DNA of 64,000 nucleotides from Lunularia cruciata (taxonomy: Eukaryota > Streptophyta > Marchantiopsida > Lunulariales > Lunulariaceae), in assembly GCA_948567375.1 (NCBI GenBank), contig OX419760.1, positions 806,001 to 870,000 of the forward strand, written 5' to 3'. The stretch's first letter is position 1, and the number at the start of each line of letters is the position of its first letter. Shown here in pieces: positions 55,257 to 64,000 of the stretch. The notes beneath the pieces are model-generated. The model did no database searches, was not told where the DNA came from, and saw only the letters and a program-made list of their open reading frames with translations. The position numbers and the translations under genes were made by a program.

Positions 55257-57669
55257 TGTGACAACCCAATGTTGACGTACTAATAGTATAAAAGGTAAGA
55301 ATAGGTTGTTCCTATGAAGATACAAGTTGGAATTGACTATAGTGAAGAACAAATGTCAAAATATCACTATTATCTATTATTGCCTATTTAACCTCTTGGG
55401 CAAAAACCACTCCTAAAAGAGATACCCACAATGGCATCCTAAAAAAAAGAGAAATTAACAACTACCCAATCAAAAGATCTAATCTAACAAGCCCTTGATA
55501 GTGGTGGTACACTTCATATTAAAGGCCTCTCCCTCTATAAGAGCCTCTTTTACCTTATTAGCTAGTCTCTTCTCATAGAGATATTTCACTCCAAAGGTTG
55601 GTTTTCAAGCTAAAGGTTCTTTCACCCTGACACCATAATGAGAACACACATCTCTTCCCAAAAAGAACAATCCCAACAAAATTCAAAATCAACTATCTAC
55701 TTGGATTTTCTAATCCATGGTACTCTTAATGCTCCATTATTCCCAAAATTCTTCCTCATATTGACTCACTTTTTCAAAATATCAATACTTCCTTGATTCA
55801 ATGTAAATTTCATAAGCAAGTGGTACTTAAACACACACTCCTACTACAAGATTCCTTACCTCTACTTCACAAAGTATGGAATCAAAGATGTTAGAAAAAT
55901 CCATTCAACATAAAGACTTAAAAGAAATGTTTGATTTGAATGCTTTGTTCATGAAAGAAGTGGATATTGTTTTTGTGGGTCACAACCCATATATAAAATT
56001 TCCTAACTATTGATTGAAGAAAATCAATGGTAGAGAAAATCAATGCCCATAATCTCCTAACTACTCCTACTCCATTTAAGTGCTAATCCTACCTATTGAT
56101 CCCATCCTAAGTGCCTTCAAGATGTGTCTGCACAACTGCCACTAATTGTAGTTACTCCTTGTCTTTTATTGTACAAGCAATTAAACTATCACAATCATCG
56201 GTTATAAAACTTCTCCTAAGTCAAAATGCATTTTTAGATGAAGATATACATTAGGGCAAGGATAGAGTGTGAGGCTGAAGGATTCATTCTATACTTAACA
56301 GATTTTGATCTATACCCTTGGGCTAACATGTCTCTTCTTCCTAAAATCTACTACAAAGAGCTACCTTCACATTTGCAAATCTTAATCGGAAGGTCAACTT
56401 ATTAAGGATACCCGATAATTTCTATAGAAGCACCTTTGTGGCATCTTCAAATTTCTTCAATGTGTACTCCAAGAACATATTGGCTAAATATTGCAATCAT
56501 TCATTGGAGTAGGTTTTCATGGTCAAAGTGTGTGCTTGGGATTGGGAATGCAAAGACTTCAATTTCTCCAAGGAGACTTCTAGTATCTCCTTGGCAATTT
56601 CCTCCAGATGGTCTTGTGCCTTCTCAATCTTTGCCAATGTAGCTATCCTCTCCAAATTGAGTTGGTTTTGTTGTTCTTACATTTCAGCTTTGATTTTGTC
56701 CCAGAAAATTACATTCTCCTTCTTGTGTTTGTTCTTCTTCTTCTATAAGGTCTCTAAGAGCTTCTTGACTTGGGTATCTGCCACTCACAGCTCCTCTTGA
56801 TGATAATGTTTGTTGCCATGAAAGATACCCCTAACTTCTCTATTTCACTCTTTAACACATCAACCTCTTCCTCTTGGACCTTTACTTGTTCTTCCAACTT
56901 AAAGCATTGACACACTTCTTCCTCTTGCAACTTGGACATCTTATCTTCTTCATTAGTGTCTATTCTTCCTTGATCTCCTTCTTCAAGGCATGACCTTCTA
57001 ACCTGAGTTTAGCTACCTCTTATGCTAAGTTATTCTCTGTTTGCCCATCTGCAAATGTTGGATACAAACATCTTGGAATTCTTCCCTTGCCTTCTTCTTT
57101 TCCTTAGCTCTTCCTTTTGCTAGATGGTGAAGATCTTGAACAAGGGTCACATAGTCCATGATTCCCCCATTAGATTCCATGTAGATGGGTAGAAGCTATT
57201 CAATCAAGTTGAGAGCCATGCCACCTTGTGCACATTAAATGGGAAAGAGGCACTCCTATAATCTGCTTGACCTCCTTCTTGCTCAAGCTTTCTCCTCTAT
57301 TGGTCTTAAATGAGGCCAAGGCCCACTCTTTGCTCTCTTGATATCAATAATGATAGTTTGCTCCAGTTGTTTAGATATTAGTTTGGTCAACACAAGTGCT
57401 TGTGTCTTGGACAATCTTTCATTTTTGCTTTGATTCTGCTGGTGAAGTTGTTCTTTGGTCTTGAGAGTAGCAATGCTTTGGTACAAACTTGCATATTTTA
57501 CCTCAAGTACTTCTTTTGCACAAAGGATGCACTCTTGTCTTAACTCTACTTTCCCTATAGTTGGGAATAAAGGAGATTTTGTCATTCCAAAACCCTCCAC
57601 CATGGTTTTCCATGGGTTCAAAGGTCTGCTTTGTGTTTGTAATGCCCAAGGATTGATTTTTGTTCCTCA
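55257..57669 (-). repeat. Element 5 right (5') LTR, 2.4 kb, with coiled-coil ORF traces
   Basis: The minus strand encodes a Glu/Lys/Gln-rich pattern in both LTR copies, for example ECILCAKEVLEVKYASLYQS and EEQVKVQEEEVDVLKSEIEK here (57283-57621 and 56754-56939), with related traces at 46600-47911. Two copies of the same helical reading in two LTRs suggest the LTR once carried an ORF or captured coding sequence. Confidence 0.6.
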
Positions 57670-57884
57670 GACTAAAAATTGCAAATTATATATTTCTAGC
57701 ACTTTATTTTCTTGGTTTAAATTTTCTTTTTATAAATTTGACCTATGTAATAGTGAATAGTGAGAAATAAAGTTAAAGATCAAGAAATCTGAAGATAAGT
57801 GGTATATAGGAATTCAAACTATTCATTAAGATTATATTTCTTGACTTTCTCTTGTAACTTAATGATAACTTTAAGAATGGTATG
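57670..57884. other. Short AT-rich spacer between elements 5 and 4
   Basis: No gene seen. It ends at the left terminus of element 4. Confidence 0.5.
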
Positions 57885-57989
57885 TGTTGTGTATATATAT
57901 TGCTACACAACATACATTGTTATCAACATCAAATACTTTAGAAGCACAACTCACACATAAGTCATACATGAACTCTAAAGTGCCACAAT
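57885..57989 (-). repeat. Element 4 terminal repeat B2
   Basis: TGTTGTGTATATATATTGC ... AAGTGCCACAAT. Its outer duplication cannot be confirmed because the other end is outside the window. Confidence 0.8.
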
Positions 57990-58338
57990 AATTAGCTCTT
58001 CATCAACTCAAATCACACTCAAATAGATCAGTACTTGATCATTCATTCAATCATCTGCCAACAATCAGGTACTGATTACAATCAAACCACACCCACTCTA
58101 GCTAAGAGATTCCATGTGATGGTCTTGGCCTCTATCCACCATAGCCAAGAACTCAAAGGCTCAACATCAGAGAGTGAGCTCTTTGGAGCTGCATTTTGAA
58201 GGTATACCTTTGATTTTGATTTTGACCTAGGTCTCAAGTTCTAACAGTCCCATTGGTGGCACATCTGATGATGAAAATAGTGCAAATGATGGTGGGTCCT
58301 ACCCTGTGATCAATACCTCAAACATGAAATCAGACCGT
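57990..58338 (-). repeat. Element 4 repeat A2, first part
   Basis: AATTAGCTCTTCATCAAC ... AATCAGACCGT. It continues at 61276 after the 2.9-kb insertion (AACAAGTAGTCCATGAG ... TTGTGACA). Confidence 0.8.
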
Positions 58339-58674
58339 TGTCGTCGGGAAAAAAGCCCACGTGTACCCTTGAGGCTTTTGGTGTGATAAATTTTCTTTTC
58401 TCTTTTATTTGTTGTAAGAAACAGGGATTTATGATAATATGTCTTGGGTGTGGTTTTGCTACCTGGTTTTGGGAGAAAGTGAGGAGACAGAGAAGGGCTG
58501 AGGGTTTTCACAAAATGCCAAAAGATTTTGAGAGGGTTTGGCAGAGGATTTTGAGATTTCAAGAATGACAGGAGGAGTTTGGGGGCAGAGGACAGAAGGT
58601 GGGCAGGAAGGAAGGGAATCGAAAGGGATTGGAATGATCATGAAGGAGTAGTCAGGAAGGCTTTTTAGGGACAG

Positions 58675-59512
58675 AGGAAATTTCGAGTTGGACAGGAGAG
58701 GGTTTGGCAGGAGGAGAAATTCTTGAGAGGCTGGAGGGTTTGGACAGAGGAACACACACACAGAGGAAATTTCGAGTTGGACAGGAGAGGGTTTGGCAGG
58801 AGGAGAAATTCTCGAGAAGCTGGAGGGTTTGGACAGAGGAACACACATAGGAGAGAAATTTTCAAGTTGGACAGGAGAGGGTTTGGCAAGAGGAGAAATT
58901 CTCGAGAAGCTGGAGGGTTTGGACAGAGGAACACACACAGGAGAGAAATTTTCGAGTTGGACAGGAGAGGGTTTGGCAGGAGGAGAAATTCTCGAGAAGC
59001 TGGAGGGTTTGGACAGAGGAACACACACAGGAGAGAAAATTTCAAGTTGGACAGGAGAGGGTTTGGCAAGAGGAGAAATTCTCGAGAGGCTGGAGGGTTT
59101 GGACAGAGGAACACACACAGAGGAAATTTCGAGTTGGACAGGAGAGGGTTTGGCAGGAGGAGAAATTCTCGAGAAGCTGGAGGGTTTGGACAGAGGAACA
59201 CACACAGGAGAGAAATTTTCGAGTTGGATAGGAGAGGGTTTGGCAGGAGGAGAAATTCTCAAGAAGCTGGAGGGTTTGGACAGAGGAACACACATAGGAG
59301 AGAAATTTTCGAGTTGGACAGGAGGGGGTTTGGCAGGAGGAGAAATTCTCGAGAAGCTGGAGGGTTTGGACAGAGGAACACACACAGGAGAGAAATTTTC
59401 GAGTTGGACAGGAGGGGGTTTGGCAGGAGGAGAAATTCTCGAGAAGCTGGAGGGTTTGGACAGAGGAACACACACAGAGGAGAAGAATTTTCGAGTTGGA
59501 TAGGAAGGGGCT
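58675..59512. repeat. Minisatellite I, ~90-base unit, about nine copies
   Basis: GGACAGAGGAACACACAC recurs at 58742, 58831, 58921, 59011, 59101, 59188, 59278, 59368 and 59458. Most units are 90 bases, one 87. Since 90 is a multiple of three, several frames on both strands stay open across the array. This yields a 309-codon plus ORF (58723-59652) and a 486-codon minus ORF (58459-59919) that are most likely artefacts. Confidence 0.95.
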
Positions 59513-59515
59513 TGA

Positions 59516-60380
59516 AAGTGCAGGGCTGTGCTTGGACCAGGAGAGCAATTTCGAAATGTGAGAGTGCAGGCTGTGTTTGGACCAGGAGAGCAATTTCGAA
59601 ATGTGAGAGTGCAGGGCTGTGCTTGGACCAGGAGAGCAATTTCAAAATGTGAGAGTGCAGGCTGTGTTTGGACCAGGAAAGGAATTTTGAAATGTGAGAG
59701 TGCAGGGCTGTGCTTGGACCAGGAGAGCAATTTCAAAATGTGAGAGTGCAGGCTGTGTTTGGACCAGGAGAGGAATTCTGAAATGTGAGAGTGCAGGGCT
59801 GTGCTTGGACCAAGAGAGGAATTTCGAAATGTGAGAGTGCAGGGTTGTGCTTGGACCAGGAGAGCAATTTCGAAATGTGAGAGTGCAAAGCTGTGCTTGG
59901 ACCAGGAGAGCAATTTCAAAATGTGAGAGTGCAGGCTGTGTTTGGACCAGGAGAGGAATTCTGAAATGTGAGAGTGCAGGGCTGTGCTTGGACCAGGAGA
60001 GGAATTTCGAAATGTGAGAGTGCAGGGCTGTGCTTGGACTAAGAGAGAAATTTCGAGATGTGAGAGTGCAGGCTGTGTTTGGACCAGGAGAGGAATTCTG
60101 AAATGTGAGAGTGCAGGGCTGTGCTTGGACCAGGAGAGGAATTTCGAAATGTGAGAGTGCAGGGCTGTGCTTGGACCAAGAGAGAAATTTCGAAATGTGA
60201 GAGTGCAAGGCTGTGTTTGGACCAGGAGAGGAATTCTGAAATGTGAGAGTGCAGGGCTGTGCTTGGACCAGGAGAGGAATTCTGAAATGTGAGAGTGCAG
60301 GGCTGTGCTTGGACCAAGAGAGGAATTTCGAAATGTGAGAGTGCAGGGCTGTGCTTGGACCAGGAGAGAAATTTCGAAAT
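59516..60380. repeat. Minisatellite II, ~45-base unit, about 19 copies
   Basis: Units of the type GCTGTGCTTGGACCAGGAGA followed by GGAATTTCGAAATGTGAGAG and TGCAG recur every 44-48 bases. Confidence 0.95.
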
Positions 60381-60880
60381 GTGAAAGGAGTCTTGAAGGC
60401 TGAAGGTTTTGGAGATGCTTTAGGACTGTGTTTTGGACCAGGATAGGAATTTTTGAAATGTGAAAGGAGTCTTGAAGGCTGAAGGCTTTTGGAGATGCCT
60501 TAGGACTGCGTTTTGGACCAGGATAGGAATTTTCAAAATGTGAAAGGAGTCTTGAAGGGCTGAAGGCTTTTGGAGATGCCTAAGGGCTGTGTTTTGGACC
60601 AGGAGAGAACTTTCCAAAATGTGAGAGGAGTCTTGAAGGGCTGAAGGCTTTTGGAGATGCATGAGGGCTGTGTTTTGGACCAGGACAGAAATTTCGAAAT
60701 GTGAAGGGAGTTTTGAAGGGCTGAAAGCTTTTGGAGATGCCTTAGGACTGTGTTTTGGACCAGGATAGGAATTTTCGAAATGTGAAAGGAGTCTTGAAGG
60801 GCTGAAGGCTTTTGGAGATGCCTTAGGACTGTGTTTTGGACCAGGATAGGAATTTTTGAAATGTGAAATGAGTCTTGGAA
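60381..60880. repeat. Minisatellite III, ~80-base unit, about six copies
   Basis: Units contain GGAGTCTTGAAGGGCTGAAG, GCTTTTGGAGATGCCTTAGG and TTTTGGACCAGGATAGGAAT. The GGACCAGGA...GAAATGTGA part is shared with minisatellite II, so III looks like II with an added segment, later amplified as a longer unit. Confidence 0.95.
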
Positions 60881-61382
60881 GCAGATTTGTGTTATGAATT
60901 GTGACTAGAGTTGAGGAAACTCCATTCTAGGATCTCTCAGTCTGGTCCAGGTGAAAAGCATAATTAAATGATCTGAGTGCTGGATTTATGTTCAGTTAGA
61001 TCACTCAGTTGTTGTTTATTTTATTTTATCAAAGGGCCACCGGACCTAGGTCTATGAACTGCCAGATCCCGAACCATAGCTTGAACCTGACGAGAAAATA
61101 GGATATGAGACCAAGCAGAGGTAGAAACCATAACACCAACCTCGCATGACAAGATTGGTTTTACGAAAGTTAAGGATAAAACAAAACCTTCAGGGTGAGT
61201 CAACCTCAGAAAACTAAGCACAAGCAGCCATGTGCTCGGCGCACTCTCAAGACCGAACGTTCCCCACGACACCGTCAACAAGTAGTCCATGAGTAACTAC
61301 CAAACTACTTATATTACATTAACGACCAATTTTATACAATGTCTAAGCAATCTAGCTTCAACACCACAAATGTTGTGACAAT

Positions 61383-61489
61383 TGTTGTGCACATATACAT
61401 CACTGCACAACATATATTGTTGTCAACATCAAACATTATAGAAGCACAACTCACACATAAGTCATACATGAACCCTAAAGTGCCATAAT
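61383..61489 (-). repeat. Element 4 repeat B1
   Basis: TGTTGTGCACATATACATCAC ... AAGTGCCATAAT, two bases (AT) after the end of A2 at 61380. The minus strand has AGGAAGGCAA, a purine-rich run, just before it. Confidence 0.85.
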
Positions 61490-63330
61490 TGCCTTCCTAG
61501 CTAGCCATTAGGTCACTCTAATTCCAAAAAGTCATCTATTCCAAGTATATGGTATAACCTATGGTGGGCAAAGATCAGGAGGCCAAGTGCTATCAAACCA
61601 TATTGTTTAGTCGCTTAGTTGCTTGTTAGTCGCTTGCCTGCAATCTATACCATATAAAGGGTGAACTAATTATAGGTCAAGTACATCTAGGACATAACTT
61701 TTGTCCTTGAGGAACCACTTTTGAGAGGAGGAATCAAATATACCATATGACATCCTCTTAAACAACTATCATACTAACATAGTAGCAACTCCACCAAAAG
61801 AACCGCATAACATACACCACATATATGCATGTACAAGTGCCAAGCTTGGGTCCATAGTGCCATCAATGTTTGGGAGGTGACATGGTGCATAATTGCATAA
61901 AAAATCCTTCCAAAAAACACCATCATGTCCTTCCAACATGAGGACTCTAGAAGGCAAAAACCCCATGCATTCTCAAGATAGTACGGTTATAGTAACATCA
62001 AGTGTTATCAATGTTGTATGCTACAGATAGATATAGTCTCCTAAATGAAATTGATGAATCAAGGGTCTAGTACCTTGTCTTAAAATAGTAATATAGCGTA
62101 AGGTATCCTCATGTTGAGCAATCACCAAGTACTCAAAGGCTATCAACATCACTCTCCAAAAGATCTTTGCCCATTAAGAACATGCACTTTATCCATACAT
62201 TTGGATCATCCAAGTCCAAAACTATAGTAGCATTTCAATAAATGGCTATAGATAGATTTGGATCTCATCCATAAAGTAGAAAGTTAGGAGAGAAGGATGC
62301 TAAGGAAGGCTTTCCAACTAAATCAATAGTCCATGGCCAACCAAGGTAATGAGAGATCCCAATCTCCCAAGTGGCCTCTTTGCAAACCATGCTTACACAA
62401 TCCTCTGTTCATCATTTGAACCACTCTCTACTGAGCCATTTGCCTCAAGGTGATCTCAAGAGGTAGTACAACAATCAATCAAAGCCTTGATACACAAGAC
62501 TTGAAACTCTCCCAAGAACTATGTACCTTGATCAATCAAAACCTCAATTGGTGCACCAAAATGACTAAGAACCCAATCAAGAAACATGTAAGCCATCCCT
62601 TCATTGAACTTGTAATGAAGTGCAACCAACTCATTCCACTTTGAGAAGTGCTCTACCATAACCAAAACATACCAATGATGTCTCACAATAAATGGTTAAG
62701 GTCCAACAAAGTCCAAACTTCAATGGTAACCCAATCCCATTATAGGTAATGGGTGTAACTTTGGTGTAGGAGCATTGAATGATGCTCTAACTTGATCACA
62801 AATTGGCCACATTTTGCTATTCATCAACATATTATTATTCATCAATCTACATACCGTGCCACCAATAATGACTCTAGAGTAAGTTATATGTATGCTTTAC
62901 TCCAAAATTTCTTAGTTCCTCATGAGTATGACGGACCAGCATTGGTCTCTAAGATGCAAGTGGTACTACTCATACTTTCCCATCCTCCTATACACAAAGA
63001 AGGTGTTTTCCCTCCAATCTAAACCACTTGGCTTGTTGAAGAATGTGGTCTTTATCCTTGGCCCTAACTATGCCACCCACAATACCAATGCAACAATAAT
63101 CCATCACTAAGACATCATCATGAATACCTTGTTGAACTATACAACTATCTCTACCCTCTAGATTTGTGACCTCAATAACTCCTCTTGTATGCATTGAAAG
63201 AGATACCACCAAAGCTTCATAGAATATACATAGAAAGGTTGATGCATGCTAACTTGGCACCATCTCCTCATTTGTCTCACCATGCCAACGTGCTCCAATC
63301 TGATCCTATTGGCTAGGACATGGGTTTCTA
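61490..63330 (-). pseudogene. Element 4 integrase remnant
   Basis: SRVLMLEGHDGVFWKDFLCN and APCHLPNIDGTMDPSLALVHA (61769-61966) match the C-terminus of element 2. Core traces lie at 62250-62720. HTRGVIEVTNLEGRDSC and HDDVLVMDYCCIGIVGGIV lead into the zinc domain (62988-63212). Many stops. Confidence 0.75.
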
Positions 63331-64000
63331 CTCAACCCATCTGCATCATGGTTCATCATTCAAGGTCTACGAATAATTGTGAAATTATATTCCTATAAAA
63401 TTAGAGCCCATTGTGCAAATTTCCTTGAAAGCTTGTTGGATTCCATCAACCACTTTAGTGATTGATGATTAGTGATAAGAGTGAAGGGGTTACCAAATAG
63501 GTAATATCAAAAATATACTACTACACATACTGTTGCCAAGCACTCTCCCTCATATGAACTATACTTCACTTCCACTAAATTTTTGGAGCATAAGCCACCA
63601 CAAATTCCTTCTCCTCATCATTATGTTGAGTGAGCACTACTCCAAGGCCCAACATTCACCAATCTGTGTGAACCTGGAATATTTGTCCTCAGATTGGTCT
63701 CCTAAGAATAGGGGCAGATGTCAACCTCTCATTGAGCTCTCTCCTACTCATCTCTCCAACACCACTCTTGTGTAAGCTTGGTCATCATTGTCAAGGCCTT
63801 GGCAATGGCACTAACTCCTCTAACATAGCAGCCATAGAGTTTACCAACCCAATGAATGCTCACACTCTACTCACATCCATAGGGCAAAGAATATATGCAA
63901 TAGCCTCCACCTTGGTCTATTGAACACCAAGTCCTCTAGGGTAGGTAATGTGACCCAAATACTCAACCTACTTGTGGAAGTATCTACACTTCCCAAGATG
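63331..64000 (-). pseudogene. Element 4 RNase H and RT end (cut by window)
   Basis: Nucleotide match to element 1 (16200-16830), for example the region complementary to ATCAACCACTT and CACTCTCCCTCATATGAACT (the SSYEGE motif). The reading frame is destroyed. Confidence 0.7.

Larger units (their letters stand above)
45998..57669 (-). mobile_element. Element 5: old Ty3/gypsy element with long LTRs
   Basis: Direct repeats at 45998-47674 and 55257-57669 begin TGTGGCAACC / TGTGACAACCC and end TTGTTCCTCC / TTGTTCCTCA. The right one is about 0.75 kb longer, mostly because of an extra block at about 55800-56560. Between them the minus strand carries gag with a mutated zinc knuckle, a protease with an Asp-to-Asn change, RT, RNase H and integrase, all heavily decayed. 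I found no target duplication. The degree of decay makes this one of the oldest elements in the window. Confidence 0.8.
58339..61271. mobile_element. 2.93-kb insertion with TGTCG...CGACA ends, mostly minisatellites
   Basis: It starts TGTCGTCGGGAA and ends TTCCCCACGACA, so the outer 12 bases are inverted repeats with one mismatch. CCGT occurs on both sides (58335-58338 and 61272-61275), and the empty site is visible as GACCGTC in element 2 (about 44800). Size, TG...CA ends and a 4-base duplication fit a solo LTR or a non-autonomous LTR-type element better than a cut-and-paste transposon, but I see no primer site or genes. About 2.2 kb of it is tandem repeats. The 61021-61290 minus ORF (89 codons) has no known motif. 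Confidence 0.75.
57885..64000 (-). mobile_element. Element 4: third, decayed copy of the split-repeat family (runs off the window)
   Basis: Coding-order end of the element: integrase and RNase H remnants (64000 down to about 61770), B1 (61489-61383), 2-base spacer AT, A2 (61380-61276 plus 58338-57990, split by an insertion), B2 (57989-57885). The methyltransferase would lie outside the window. B1 and B2 share CATGAAC and ATCAAA variants absent from the B copies of elements 1 and 2. Confidence 0.8.

Noticed and set aside
58723-59652. 309-codon plus-strand ORF as a gene
   Set aside because: It is generated by a 90-base minisatellite whose unit lacks stops; the opposite strand is also open for 486 codons.
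58339-61271. Cut-and-paste DNA transposon (Mutator, hAT or CACTA)
   Set aside because: The 4-base duplication and short TGTCGT ends do not fit the 9-, 8- or 3-base duplications of those families, and no transposase is present.
1-64000. CRISPR arrays, bacterial operons, rRNA or tRNA genes
   Set aside because: None seen; repeats are tandem minisatellites or LTR-type, and tRNA-like matches are only primer-binding sites.

Overview
This window looks like intergenic DNA from a repeat-rich land-plant nucleus. I found no convincing host gene. Almost everything recognisable is a transposable element, usually broken and often nested. The mix is a chromodomain Ty3/gypsy element primed by initiator tRNA-Met, a Ty3/gypsy element with a tRNA-Glu-like primer site, an element with very long LTRs, and a non-LTR element of the restriction-like-endonuclease (RLE) type. 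The last type is unusual for flowering plants, so a non-flowering plant (fern, lycophyte, bryophyte or gymnosperm) is my guess; the sequence does not prove it.

Layout. 1-4184: unrecognised DNA with short tandem duplications and a 5'-truncated RLE-LINE tail on + (1872-2345). 4185-13140: a long RLE-LINE on - (zinc finger, reverse transcriptase, CCHC, endonuclease), split by a complete chromovirus on + (5820-11461, duplication CAAGT) whose LTRs carry perfect heat-shock-element arrays just upstream of a TATA box. 13141-14637: a second LINE tail and an 84-base hairpin. 14638-23478 (element 1) and 28029-44908 (element 2): two - strand copies of an unusual Ty3/gypsy family, with a third copy (element 4) running from 57885 off the right edge. 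Element 2 is interrupted by a much younger gypsy element (28861-36694, element 3) with near-identical 687-base LTRs. 45998-57669 (element 5) is an old gypsy element with long LTRs. Element 4 is interrupted by a 2.9-kb insertion made mostly of minisatellites (58339-61271).

The main discovery candidate is the family of elements 1, 2 and 4. First, elements 1 and 2 encode a C5 cytosine DNA methyltransferase (motifs I, IV with PCQ, VI with ENV, VIII, IX/X in the canonical order) inside pol, between protease and reverse transcriptase; element 4 leaves the window before that region. Second, the ends are not ordinary LTRs. In coding orientation the layout is A1 - genes - B1 - A2 - B2 (A about 450 bases, B about 107 bases). 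This is the split-direct-repeat plan known from DIRS/Ngaro-type tyrosine-recombinase elements, yet the element encodes a DDE integrase and is flanked by 4-base target duplications (TTAT, GTCT). Third, B1 and A2 are always separated by exactly two bases, as if they were a joined-ends circle junction. Fourth, the gag-PR-methyltransferase-RT-RH-IN frame of element 1 runs for about 6.4 kb with no frameshift visible from the positions of its open segments, and is broken almost only by TAG codons.

Relative order of events: the LINE precedes the chromovirus in it; element 2 precedes element 3; element 4 precedes its minisatellite insertion.
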